A stretch of 64,000 nucleotides of DNA from Cryptosporangium minutisporangium. Its GTDB lineage: Bacteria > Actinomycetota > Actinomycetes > Mycobacteriales > Cryptosporangiaceae. The stretch is taken from positions 1 to 64,000 of the forward strand of contig NZ_BAAAYN010000014.1 of NCBI RefSeq assembly GCF_039536245.1, given 5' to 3'. A program made the position numbers and the translations under genes. Of the stretch, positions 18,572-27,213 are shown one piece after another (positions within the stretch are counted from its first letter, which is position 1; each line of letters opens with the position of its first letter). The notes under the pieces were generated by a model. That model was not told the DNA's origin. It made no database searches and worked only from the letters and a program-made list of their open reading frames with translations.

Positions 18572-19126
18572 TCAGACCGGCGCGAGCAGCCGGTGCGGGG
18601 GCGCCGGGAGGGTCACCTCGATCGGATCGCCGGGCCGAACCGCACCGCCGCTGCGCACGACCCCCATGACGCCCGCTTTCCGCACGAGGGCGCCGTGCTC
18701 GTCCTTGGCGAGCACGGCCTTCATCAAGCCCGACCGGTAGCCGTTGATCTGTCGGCACGGGTTGCGCAGACCGGTGATCTCGACGACGGCGTCCGAGCCG
18801 AGGCGCAGCACCGTTCCGGCCGGGAGCGCCAGCAGGTCGATCCCCCTGGTCAGCACGTTCTCCCCCAGGCCGCCGGGTTCGACCAGGTAGCCATGCGGTG
18901 CGAGCTCGTCCAGCAACTCGCTGTGGATCAGGTGGACTTGCCGGAGGTTCGGCTGGGTCGGATCGGCGGCGACCCGGGACCGGTGCTGCACGGTGACGCC
19001 CGCGTGCGCGTCGCCCTCCACGCCCAACCCGGCCAGCAGCACGATCTCGGCGACCGACCGCTTGCTGAACCGGTGCTCCGTATCCCTGCTGACCGCGACG
19101 ACCGAGGGCACGATTGAGGTGTTCAC
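18572..19126 (-). CDS. MOSC domain protein
   Basis: A 184-residue stand-alone MOSC domain (beta-barrel found in Mo-cofactor sulfurases and mARC/YiiM proteins). It shows GVEGDAHAGVTVQHRSR, NLRQVHLIHSELLDEL, PGGLGENVLTRGIDL and GLRNPCRQINGY, where the Cys is the conserved family cysteine. The start is GTG 19126. No molybdenum enzyme is nearby in the window, so the partner is unknown; small MOSC proteins often detoxify N-hydroxylated compounds. Confidence 0.9.
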   Translation of the reverse strand: MNTSIVPSVVAVSRDTEHRFSKRSVAEIVLLAGLGVEGDAHAGVTVQHRSRVAADPTQPNLRQVHLIHSELLDELAPHGYLVEPGGLGENVLTRGIDLLALPAGTVLRLGSDAVVEITGLRNPCRQINGYRSGLMKAVLAKDEHGALVRKAGVMGVVRSGGAVRPGDPIEVTLPAPPHRLLAPV

Positions 19127-19172
19127 TGGCCGGATTTTCCCAGTTCCGTACCGGTCTCACCAAGCGGTTTGC

Positions 19173-21497
19173 TCACCAGGGCAGCGACGACATACGCCCG
19201 GCCGGCGTGCGCCGGTAGAAACGGTGCACCCGATCCCCGGAAGCGGTCCGTTCGTCGGTGACGAGGTACACCTCGCCGCGGTCGGTGACGGCCATCGACA
19301 CCGTGCGGAGCTCCGCGACCGGTCGGACGAACCCGTCCGGGTCGATTCGTCGGACGTCGCTGCCGCCCAGGTACACGTTGCCGTCCCGCGCCGTCGCCAG
19401 CGTGAAGACGCTCTCCAGACCGACGTCGGTGGCCTGCACGTTGTTCCGCAGCGGCCCAGGGCTTCCGTCGCCGGCGAACGTCCGGATGAAGCCGGAGCCA
19501 ACCCGGATCACGCGGATCCGCCGGTTTCCCTGGTCGGCCACGTACAGCCGGAGGCCCGCCGTGTCCACGGCCACGGCCGTCGGGGCGTTGAGCAGTGCCC
19601 TGCTCGCGTAGAGGCCGTCACCGCCGAATCCTCGCTGACCGGTGCCCGCGAACGTTTCGATCATCCCGTCGTTCCGGACCCGGCTGATCTGGTTGCGCTG
19701 CTGCTCGGTGATCCAGAGCACGCCGTGCCAGCTGACCGCGATCGAGAACGGCTCGGACAGCCGCACGCGGGTTCCCAGTGTCCGGCCGTTCACCGGCCGG
19801 GTGCCGCCCCCCGCGACCGTACTGATCCGGCCGGTCGGGGTGACCTTGCGGACGCGCCGGTTGCCCAGGTCGGCGATGTAGAGGTTGCCTGCGCCGTCCA
19901 CGGCCAGCGGCCCGGGGTTGCTCAGCGTCGCCCGCACGGCCGGCCCGCCGTCGCCGGAGAACCCCTCCCGTCCGGTGCCCGCCACGACGACGCCGCCGGA
20001 ACGGTGCACCGAACGAGCGTCGAACCGGCGGACCTGGCTGCGCGCCGGGTCGGAGACGTACACGGTGGCGCCGACCGTGGCCACACCGCCCGGTCCGGGG
20101 ACGACGACCGGGCGGGCGGCGAACCGGCTGACGCCGAGCCCGACCACGACCGCGACCAGCGCTGCGCCGAGTACCGCCGCACCGATCGCCAGTGCCCGGC
20201 CGGGCGCGCCGGGACGGCCGGGGCGGAGGCATCCGGTGGGGCGCCCGAGGAGCCACCGCGGTGTCGCCGGGACGACTCGGACGCCCGACCGCGGCTCACC
20301 CGTCGTCATGAGGTCCGGTCCGGCGCGGATCTCCGCCGAGCGGGCCGGCGGCAGCGCCGGGCGGTTCCGGGCCGCAGGCAGCCGCGGGTACCGGAGGCGG
20401 GCGGTCACCGCCCCCGACAACGCGGCGTCGGCCGGCTCGGACGAAGACGGGTCGGCGTGGGCCGGTGGCGCGGTGACGTCACTGGTCGGCCCGTCGCGAA
20501 GTACCTCGTCGATCCGGGCCGGCGGTAGGCCCCAGGGCCAGTCGGGTAGGTGGCGACCGACCGTGGTCTCGAACGGCCGCACCACGCCGCCGCGCCCCGG
20601 CCCGGTCGACCGCGCCACGTCCCGCAGCTCGTCGTCGATCCGCACCGGCAGCCCGGCGCGGGAGAGCCAGTCCGCGCCGAACGTGGCCGCCGCCGCGGTC
20701 GCGAGGTCAAGCGCGTAGGCGCGCGCGGTCGGCTGCCGGTCGTCGAGGTCCTTGGCCAGCCCGCGCAGGACGACGGCGGCCACCCGGGTGGCGACGTCCG
20801 GCATCGGCGGTGGCGGCTGGCTCAGGTGCTGCAGCAGCATCGCCGCCGGCGGCAGGTCGACCGAGAACAGTGGCCGGCCGGTGAGCAGCCCGTAGAGCAC
20901 GACGCTGAGCGAGTACAGGTCGGTGCCGGGCCCGAGGTGGCCCAGCGATGCCTGCTCCGGAGCCATGTAGACCGGCGACCCGACGAATCCGCTCGACGTC
21001 GTCGCGGTCCGATCCAGCAGCTTCGCGATGCCGAAGTCGGTGACCTTGACGATCCCGTCCCCGCCGAACAGCAGGTTGTCCGGCTTCACGTCCCGGTGCA
21101 GCACCCGGCGCCGGTGGGCGGCCTCCAGTGCGTCGGCGACCGCGAGCCCGAGCGCGCACGCGTACTCCGGCGTCACCCGGCGGAGTCCGCGGGCGCCGAG
21201 GCTGCCGCCGCTCAGGCGCTCCATCACGAGCAGGCACAGGCCGTCGTGCTCCACGTAGTCGTGGAGCCGGACGATGTGCGGGTGGTCGAGCTCGGCGAGG
21301 AGCTGCGCCTCCGCCAGGAAACGATCACCTCCAACCACGTCGCGCTCAGCGGTCCGGGAGAGCACCTTGACCGCGACCTCGCGGCCGAGCCGACGGTGGC
21401 GCGCCGCGAGGACCAGGCCGAACGCGCCACGCCCGAGTTCGGCACCCAGCGCGTAGCCGGGTAACGCCTCCTCGATACGCGCCCGATCGACGATCAT
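19173..21497 (-). CDS. Transmembrane Ser/Thr protein kinase with NHL beta-propeller
   Basis: A 774-residue receptor-like kinase. The N-terminal kinase domain (about 10-270) has all catalytic motifs: LGRGAFG, VAVKVL, HRDVKPDN, TDFGIAK and a SPVYMAPEQ activation segment. A Pro/Ala-rich juxtamembrane stretch follows, then one TM helix (about 475-500, LAIGAAVLGAALVAVVVGLG), then an extracellular propeller of 5-6 NHL repeats with the recurrent GFSGDGGPA / NLYIADLGNRRVRKV wording. The design is like mycobacterial PknD. The start is ATG 21497 (DRARIEEALPGY, the same beginning as the second kinase at 27214-29547); the frame extends upstream but without domain support. It heads a minus-strand run with MOSC, alkA and fprA. 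Confidence 0.92.
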   Translation of the reverse strand: MIVDRARIEEALPGYALGAELGRGAFGLVLAARHRRLGREVAVKVLSRTAERDVVGGDRFLAEAQLLAELDHPHIVRLHDYVEHDGLCLLVMERLSGGSLGARGLRRVTPEYACALGLAVADALEAAHRRRVLHRDVKPDNLLFGGDGIVKVTDFGIAKLLDRTATTSSGFVGSPVYMAPEQASLGHLGPGTDLYSLSVVLYGLLTGRPLFSVDLPPAAMLLQHLSQPPPPMPDVATRVAAVVLRGLAKDLDDRQPTARAYALDLATAAAATFGADWLSRAGLPVRIDDELRDVARSTGPGRGGVVRPFETTVGRHLPDWPWGLPPARIDEVLRDGPTSDVTAPPAHADPSSSEPADAALSGAVTARLRYPRLPAARNRPALPPARSAEIRAGPDLMTTGEPRSGVRVVPATPRWLLGRPTGCLRPGRPGAPGRALAIGAAVLGAALVAVVVGLGVSRFAARPVVVPGPGGVATVGATVYVSDPARSQVRRFDARSVHRSGGVVVAGTGREGFSGDGGPAVRATLSNPGPLAVDGAGNLYIADLGNRRVRKVTPTGRISTVAGGGTRPVNGRTLGTRVRLSEPFSIAVSWHGVLWITEQQRNQISRVRNDGMIETFAGTGQRGFGGDGLYASRALLNAPTAVAVDTAGLRLYVADQGNRRIRVIRVGSGFIRTFAGDGSPGPLRNNVQATDVGLESVFTLATARDGNVYLGGSDVRRIDPDGFVRPVAELRTVSMAVTDRGEVYLVTDERTASGDRVHRFYRRTPAGRMSSLPW

Positions 21498-21614
21498 CCG
21501 GAGTGTCCGTTCGGTTGAGGAATGGCCTCCTGGTGCGACGGTCGGAGTAATCCTCCTTGTCCGGTACGTCGGCCACAACGCGCGCCGCATATCGACCCGA
21601 CAACGGCGCAGGGT

Positions 21615-21902
21615 TGGTTGTCGCGCTTTCCGGGCGGTGGGTGGGGTGGTTGTCGCCCTAACCGGGCGCTGGATGCGGTGGTTGTCGCCCACTCCGGACG
21701 CTCGGTGGAGTGGTTGTCGCCCTAACCGGGCGCTGGATGCGGTGGTTGTCGCCCTAACCGGGCGCTGGATGCGGTGGTTGTCGCCCTAACCGGGCGCTGG
21801 ATGCGGTGGTTGTCGCCCTAACCGGGCGCTGGATGCGGTGGTTGTCGCCCTCTCCGGGCGGCGCGCGCAGTGGTTGTTGCGCTTTCCGTGCCATGGCACG
21901 GG
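21615..21902. repeat. Nine-unit 32-bp tandem repeat array
   Basis: TGGTTGT(C/T)GC recurs exactly every 32 bases at 21615, 21647, 21679, 21711, 21743, 21775, 21807, 21839 and 21871. Units 2 and 4-7 are identical; 1, 3, 8 and 9 are diverged in the second half. Most units can form a CGCCC-TAACC-GGGCG stem-loop. A degenerate copy in inverted orientation follows at about 21920-21955. The whole 580-base gap (21498-22077) between the kinase gene and the oxidoreductase gene otherwise holds no gene. Confidence 0.92.
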
Positions 21903-21916
21903 AAGCGCAACAACCA
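21871..21916. repeat. 46-bp palindrome closing the repeat array
   Basis: The arms 21871-21893 and 21894-21916 are complementary over 23 bp with a single mismatch and no loop (centre CCATGG). The left arm is itself the ninth repeat unit. It could act as a transcription terminator or a cruciform-forming REP-like element. Confidence 0.85.
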
Positions 21917-22077
21917 TCTGGCGACCACCCGGAAACAGCGACAACGGCGTCCCGCCGTTGCCCCCACGGTCACTCCGCTCCGCAGGCGTGGCCACGACCG
22001 TAGAAAATCCGCCGGCCGGCCGGGACGCACGTGGGGTGCCGGTCGTTACAGGTGTCACCAACCGTGGGAGGAATGGC

Positions 22078-22908
22078 ATGACCGCACTCGCCACCGATCG
22101 GCGGTTCCGCTTCGGACTGATCGCCGGTCCGAATCAGAGCGGTACCGACTGGGTCGCGCTCGCCCGCCGCGCCGAGGCGCTCGGGTACGACACGTTGCTC
22201 GTTCCCGACACCCCCGATCACGGTTCGCCGCTGCCGGCGGCCGGGATGGCCGCCGGTGCGACCACGACCTTGCGGGTGGGCACGTTCGTCCTGGTTGCGC
22301 CGGTCCGGACGCCGGCGTCGATCGCCCGGGACGCCGCCACGCTCGATCGCTTGACCGGCGGCCGGTTCGAACTCGGTCTCGGCACCGGACGTCCGGGCAG
22401 CGAGCGACTCGCAGCGCTCCTCGGCACCGAGTTGCCGCCCCCGGCCGAGCGGGTCGACCGTGTTGCCGCTGCGGTCCGGGCGGTTCGCGAGCAGGGCGAC
22501 GGACCCCGGATCCTGATCGCCGGCGCCGGATCCCGCATTCTCACGCTGGCCGGGCAGGTCGCCGACACCGTGACGTTCGCGCTGCCTCCTTCGAGTGACG
22601 ACGCCGCGCTGGCCCAGGCCGTCGCGCTCGTACGGGATGCCGCGGGCGATCGGTTCGACCGGGTCGAGCTCGCGACGAACCTGATGGCCGTGGGTGAGCG
22701 TCCGGTGCCCGGCCTCAGCGAGTGGCTCGGTGGCACACCGGCCGAACTGGCGGCGGCCGGATCGATCGCCGTGCTGGTCGGCTCGCCCACCGAGATGGCC
22801 GATCGGCTGGCCCGGCGGCGGGACGCGGTCGGCGCGTCCTACGTGACGCTCAACGCGAGCGCGATCGACGACCTCGCCCCGGTCGTCGAGCGCCTCGCAG
22901 GCGCCTGA
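22078..22908 (+). CDS. LLM-class (luciferase-like) F420-dependent oxidoreductase
   Basis: A 276-residue TIM-barrel flavin/F420 oxidoreductase of the luciferase-like family. It starts RRFRFGLIAGPNQSGTDWVALARRAEALGYDTLLVPD, has TTLRVGTFVLVAPVRTPASIARDAATLDRLTGGRFELGLGTG, and ends SPTEMADRLARRRDAVGASYVTL, all typical. F420 rather than FMN is inferred from actinomycete family usage. The start is ATG 22078 with GGGAGGA six bases upstream. It lies just right of the repeat array and converges on the diol-dehydratase reactivase gene with ten bases between stops. Confidence 0.88.
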   Translation: MTALATDRRFRFGLIAGPNQSGTDWVALARRAEALGYDTLLVPDTPDHGSPLPAAGMAAGATTTLRVGTFVLVAPVRTPASIARDAATLDRLTGGRFELGLGTGRPGSERLAALLGTELPPPAERVDRVAAAVRAVREQGDGPRILIAGAGSRILTLAGQVADTVTFALPPSSDDAALAQAVALVRDAAGDRFDRVELATNLMAVGERPVPGLSEWLGGTPAELAAAGSIAVLVGSPTEMADRLARRRDAVGASYVTLNASAIDDLAPVVERLAGA

Positions 22909-22918
22909 GCCGGGGCAC

Positions 22919-24580
22919 CTAGAGGTCGTCGGCGGCTCGTAGCGCCAACCCCCACGCGACGGCGTAGCGGTGGCCGAGCGCACCCGCGACGTTGCCGCGG
23001 CCGAGACCGACGCCGTCCGGCAGCACGGCGTCGACCACTCGTAGCACCTCGTCGTCGCCCGCCGGGCCGCCGACGACCAGCACGGTGCCGCCCGGATCGC
23101 CGGCCGCGGCGAGACCCCGCCGGACGGCAGTCCCGAGCACCGCCTGTTTGAGCGCCAACCGGAACGCCCGCCACTCCGCCGGTCCGATCCGGACGGTGAT
23201 CGGCAGCATCCCCGCCGGCCCCGGCGCGGCCAGCCACCCGACGGCCCCGGCCGACTGCGGTGCCGGCAGGAACACCTTGTCCCCGTCCTCCTGCACGGCC
23301 AGCTGCGGCGTCTCCACCCGCACGGCCGGGCCGCGCTTCGCCCACTCCGCGACTCCGCGCGTCACGTCCAGGCCGAGTGCGACCGCGGCGGTCAGCAGGT
23401 CCCCACCGCCGGCGAGCACCTGCTCCCCGTCCGGTCCGACGACGTCGACCGTCCCGCCGCCGAGATCCACGACGACGACGTCCGGTGGGGCACCCGGTGT
23501 CGTCGAGGCGCCGGACAGCGCTGCCGCGGCCTCACTCGGCGCGCGGACGACCGGCGTGTCCAGCGCCTCGGCGAGCAACTCGTCGGCGGGTACCGGACCG
23601 GCGGACGGCAGCAAGCCCGCCAGCGCGTATCCGCCGGTGCCCGCCCCGGCTCGGAACAGCAGCGACGAGGTGAGCGCGCCGACGTCCACGAGCGCGAGGT
23701 CGGCCACCTCGATCGGCTCGCCGCCGTCGACGGCGTACTGCGGAAACGCGCCTGGCCGGGCGTCAGCCGAGAGACGGGCGGCCTCGACGAGGGAGACCGC
23801 GCCGCTCGGCGTCCGGACCCAGCTCGGGAGCGGATCAGACGACCTGGCCGACACCGGACCGCCGACCGTCACCACGGCGCTGGACACGTCGGCCAGCCGC
23901 CGGGCCACCCGGCGCAGCAGGCCGGTCTCGGCCGGCGCGGCACCGAACGAGCCGGCCAGGAACAGCGGGTCGGTCAGCCGCCGCAGCGGTCGTCCGGGCG
24001 GAACGACCTCGACCGCGACCAGCGCCGCACCCGCCACCGCGGCGAGGTCCACGCCGTCGACGACCGGCACCGGGGCGTCCAGCCGGTTCGCCACCAACCG
24101 GGCCTCGTCGGCGGCGAGCAGCACCGCGACGATCGGGGCGCCCGCGGCGAGCAGCGTCCGCAACCGGGGGGCAGCCTCCCGGTAGCCGGCGGCCACCAGA
24201 GCGACCACGGGCTCCCCCGCCGCCGGCACCTCGCCGAGTGGCACCGGCCGTCCGACGCCGACCCCCGATCCGCCCGGCGACGCCACGCCGGCGACCGGCA
24301 CGGCGAAGCGCCCGGTGTCGGGCGGCGGTTCCGGCACGGTGGCGGTCGAGGTACGGACCGGGCGCAGCGGCGCCACCGCGGCGAGCGTCACCTCCGCGGA
24401 CGCCCGCCGGGCCAGTCGGCGTACCAGCGCGGCGGCGCCCTGGATCGAGGACGGCGATCCCTTCGGCCCGCGGGTCATCGTCCGATCCCAGGCGACCGGC
24501 GTCCGCGTGAGGGCGTCGGCGAGCACGACCTCGGTGGTGGCGTTCCCGATGTCGACGCCGGCGACGAGTCTCAGCGGCAC
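22919..24580 (-). CDS. Diol/glycerol dehydratase-reactivating factor, large subunit-like
   Basis: A 553-residue ASKHA-fold ATPase that releases damaged cobalamin from B12-dependent diol dehydratase. It begins with the phosphate-1 motif VAGVDIGNATTEVVLAD and has RGPKGSPSSIQGAAALV, the DVVVVDLGGGTVDVVG phosphate-2 motif and the adenosine-motif-like VLVVGGPAGDDEVL, as in DdrA/PduG. The start is GTG 24580, overlapping the small-subunit gene by 10 bases. The usual partner (DdrB/PduH, ~120 residues) is not adjacent. Confidence 0.88.
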   Translation of the reverse strand: MPLRLVAGVDIGNATTEVVLADALTRTPVAWDRTMTRGPKGSPSSIQGAAALVRRLARRASAEVTLAAVAPLRPVRTSTATVPEPPPDTGRFAVPVAGVASPGGSGVGVGRPVPLGEVPAAGEPVVALVAAGYREAAPRLRTLLAAGAPIVAVLLAADEARLVANRLDAPVPVVDGVDLAAVAGAALVAVEVVPPGRPLRRLTDPLFLAGSFGAAPAETGLLRRVARRLADVSSAVVTVGGPVSARSSDPLPSWVRTPSGAVSLVEAARLSADARPGAFPQYAVDGGEPIEVADLALVDVGALTSSLLFRAGAGTGGYALAGLLPSAGPVPADELLAEALDTPVVRAPSEAAAALSGASTTPGAPPDVVVVDLGGGTVDVVGPDGEQVLAGGGDLLTAAVALGLDVTRGVAEWAKRGPAVRVETPQLAVQEDGDKVFLPAPQSAGAVGWLAAPGPAGMLPITVRIGPAEWRAFRLALKQAVLGTAVRRGLAAAGDPGGTVLVVGGPAGDDEVLRVVDAVLPDGVGLGRGNVAGALGHRYAVAWGLALRAADDL

Positions 24581-24963
24581 AGACCGCGCCGCTGGTAGAC
24601 CGACGCGGCCTCGCGCACCAGCCCGGCGTTGATCACGGCGCCGCGGGCCGAGAGCCAGTCCGCAGTCTCCTGCAGCTCCTCGAACGTACTGCGCCGGGGC
24701 CGCAGCGCCTCGTAGATCCGCATCACGTCGGCGTCGTCGAGCGCGGTGAGTTCGGCGGCCCGGCGGAAGTTCGCAGCCAGCTGCGGATTGGCGTGCTCCT
24801 CCGCGACGTGCGCCTGGTGTTCCAGGGTCTCGGGGTGAATCCGCAGGTCGTCGGTGGTCACCTCGCCGGCTCGCACCGCATCGAGCGTCACCGAATCCAA
24901 CGGCAGTCCGGAGAATGCCTTCGCCGGGAAAGCGGCCTCAGCAGTCGGTCGCAACGAATTCAT
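24571..24963 (-). CDS. Diol dehydratase small (gamma) subunit
   Basis: A 130-residue small subunit of adenosylcobalamin-dependent diol/glycerol dehydratase. Diagnostic parts are FSGLPLDSVTLDAVRAG near the N-terminus, LRIHPETLEHQAHVAEEHANPQLAANFRRAAELT in the middle, and EELQETADWLSARGAVINAGLVREAASVYQRRGLC at the end. It is shorter at the N-terminus than PduE (~170 residues), as expected for forms lacking a microcompartment-targeting extension. It overlaps the fused large/medium subunit gene by 26 bases and the reactivase gene by 10. Confidence 0.9.
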   Translation of the reverse strand: MNSLRPTAEAAFPAKAFSGLPLDSVTLDAVRAGEVTTDDLRIHPETLEHQAHVAEEHANPQLAANFRRAAELTALDDADVMRIYEALRPRRSTFEELQETADWLSARGAVINAGLVREAASVYQRRGLCR

Positions 24964-27202
24964 CCGCCACCTTCAGCTCGTCCGGGCCGACCGGCGCGCA
25001 GCACCCGCGCTCGACGGCGATCAGCGACACGACCGCGGTGTGGTACCGCGCCTCGATCGCCTCGTCGGTGTAGGGGTTCTTCGCCGGCTCCGGCGTGGCG
25101 CCGCGGGCGTGCCGGGCCGCGTTCACTCCGAGCAACCGGTAGTGGCCCCGCTCCAGCACCGGCGCGACCGAGTAGAGCTCCAGGTTGGCCAGCGGCGGCA
25201 GGTCGCGACGGTGGATCAGCGCGGTGCCCTTGGCCTGCAGGCCGACCGAGACACCGGAGCCGGCGAGCCGGGCGGCCGACAGCCCGATCATGCCCAGGTC
25301 GAGGGTGTCGTTGATCCGGACGACGCGCCCGAGGCAGCCCTCCTCCTCGATTCCAGCCAGGATCTCCCGGAGCACGTCGACGACCGGCAAGCCGGAGAGC
25401 GTCCGCCAGATCTCCCGACCCGTCGCCGGGGACACCCCGACCACGACCTCGCGAGGATCCGAACCAGCCATCGCCGGGGCCACCACCGAGAGGGCGTCCG
25501 AGGCCCAGGACGCCTGCTCGGCGCGGAGGTCCTCGACCGAGCGGGCCTGCCGGATCGAGTCGATCTCGGTCTGCCGGGACGGCGACGGCTCGTAGCCGGT
25601 GCCCGGGCCCGCGTAGTCGTTCGGATCGGTCACCAGCGAGAGCACGTCCATGTCCGGCGTGAAGATCGCCGCGGTCTGCAGGTAGTCGCCGACCACGCGG
25701 GCCTTGAGCATCGCCAGCACCCGTTCGGCCTCCTCCTCGAAGCCGGACTCGGCCAGCGCGGTGACGACGTCGACCATCGACAGGCCGGACTCCCGGATGG
25801 TGCGGGCCGCATTGAGGATCGTCAGCGCGTCGGCGCTCCCGGAACCCTCCAGGTCCTTGGAGCCGACGGCGTCCACGGCGGCGTCCACCGCCTCGTCGGA
25901 CAGGTCGGCGAGGCCGAACCACCGGTACACCGCCTGCACCGCCTCGGCGGCCCGGCGCCGCAGCGCCTCCAGCGACTCCGGCGGTGCGGTCGTCAGACCG
26001 CCGTCGACGCCCCAGTCGCGCTGGAGCACAAGCCAGTCGTCGAGATCCTCGGCGTTCCAGTTGCTCGGGCCGAACATGTTGTCGTAGCGCTGGATCGTGC
26101 CGAAGCCGCTGCAGACGAAGTCCGAGCCGGCCAGCAGGATCGGCAACGTGCGGGACGTACGGCGGACGTCCGACTCGCTCATCAGGGCGTCGTTGCCGGT
26201 GCAGGCCTCCAGGTTGCGGGCCATCACCAGAACGTTCTCGGCCATCAGTTCGCGGACGCCCGCGGGCACCGACGCCGCCACCGAAGCCCCGTCGATGCCA
26301 CCGTTCTGGACGCCCTGCGCGCCGATCGCTCGGGCCAGCGCGACGCAGCGGGACTCCAGATAGAGCATCGAGCGACGCTCGGCGCCGCCCATCAGCACCT
26401 CGGCACCCGCCCCGGACGACACCCGCATCTTGATGCCCCTGGATGCGTACGCCGAGGTCAGAAACGCCTTCGACCAGGGCGTGTCGTCGCCGTCGGTGAA
26501 CACGCCCTCGGTGCCGTAGAGCGACACGGTCTCGGCGTAGGAGACGAAGCCGCGCAGGCCGAGCTCGAGCTCCAACGCCTCCTCGACCGAGCACTGCACG
26601 AGCACTCCGGCCGCGCCGACCGCGGCGCCGACGCTCACCGCGACCGCGTTGGACGGCGCGTCGGCCAGCACCGGCACCGTCGTCTCCAGCTCGCGGAATC
26701 CGTAGGCGGCAGCGGTCGCGGCGTCGGCGGCGAGCAGCAGCGGATCGTCGGCGCGGTTGGTGACGTGCCCCTGGTTGCTGGGCGTCCGGCGGGCCCGCAG
26801 CTTGGTCATGGCCATCGTCAGCTCGGCCGGGCGCAGTAGTGCCAGCACGCGGGCGAGCTTCGCCGGTGTGCAACCGTCCACCAAGCGCACCACCGCACTC
26901 CGAGGCACGGCGAAGTCGACCATCCGCCGGGCGATCTCGACGTCCGGCAACGCCATCGCCTCCTCGGCGACGGCCAGGTCCAGCCCGTGCGCGGCGATGA
27001 ACGCGTCGATCGTGTCGAAGTCTGCCTCAGCCACTCCGTCCAGCTCGACGACGCGGCCGTCGACCAGCCGCAGGCTCGGTTCCGGGTCGTACGGCGAGCG
27101 CAGCGCCACCAGGCCGAGTTCGACGTTCTCGACCGCGAACCCATCGAGGTTCACGCGCTGGGCGTCCAGGTCGCGGATTCGCCCCACCCGCCGATCGACC
27201 AT
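24938..27202 (-). CDS. Diol dehydratase, fused large + medium subunits
   Basis: A 754-residue fusion of the catalytic large subunit (about 1-545) and the medium subunit (about 560-754). Large-subunit hallmarks are PAELTMAMTKLRARRTPSNQ, AETVSLYGTEGVFTDGDDTPWSKAFL, SAYASRGIKMRVSSGAGAEVLMG and LYLESRCVALARAIGAQGVQNGG. Medium-subunit hallmarks are VVVGVSPATGREIWRTLSGLPVVDVLREILAGIEEEG and RDLPPLANLELYSVAP. With adenosylcobalamin it would dehydrate 1,2-propanediol or glycerol to an aldehyde. The start is ATG 27202 with AGAGGAG upstream. No shell protein or aldehyde dehydrogenase gene is in the window. Confidence 0.93.
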   Translation of the reverse strand: MVDRRVGRIRDLDAQRVNLDGFAVENVELGLVALRSPYDPEPSLRLVDGRVVELDGVAEADFDTIDAFIAAHGLDLAVAEEAMALPDVEIARRMVDFAVPRSAVVRLVDGCTPAKLARVLALLRPAELTMAMTKLRARRTPSNQGHVTNRADDPLLLAADAATAAAYGFRELETTVPVLADAPSNAVAVSVGAAVGAAGVLVQCSVEEALELELGLRGFVSYAETVSLYGTEGVFTDGDDTPWSKAFLTSAYASRGIKMRVSSGAGAEVLMGGAERRSMLYLESRCVALARAIGAQGVQNGGIDGASVAASVPAGVRELMAENVLVMARNLEACTGNDALMSESDVRRTSRTLPILLAGSDFVCSGFGTIQRYDNMFGPSNWNAEDLDDWLVLQRDWGVDGGLTTAPPESLEALRRRAAEAVQAVYRWFGLADLSDEAVDAAVDAVGSKDLEGSGSADALTILNAARTIRESGLSMVDVVTALAESGFEEEAERVLAMLKARVVGDYLQTAAIFTPDMDVLSLVTDPNDYAGPGTGYEPSPSRQTEIDSIRQARSVEDLRAEQASWASDALSVVAPAMAGSDPREVVVGVSPATGREIWRTLSGLPVVDVLREILAGIEEEGCLGRVVRINDTLDLGMIGLSAARLAGSGVSVGLQAKGTALIHRRDLPPLANLELYSVAPVLERGHYRLLGVNAARHARGATPEPAKNPYTDEAIEARYHTAVVSLIAVERGCCAPVGPDELKVADEFVATDC

Positions 27203-27213
27203 GCACTCTCCTC

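Noticed and set aside
21615-21902. CRISPR array
   Set aside because: The units abut without unique spacers and five are identical across their whole 32 bases; no cas gene is near.
24571-24963. Microcompartment-targeting N-terminal peptide on the diol dehydratase small subunit
   Set aside because: The 130-residue protein starts close to the family core; I see no amphipathic helix extension.
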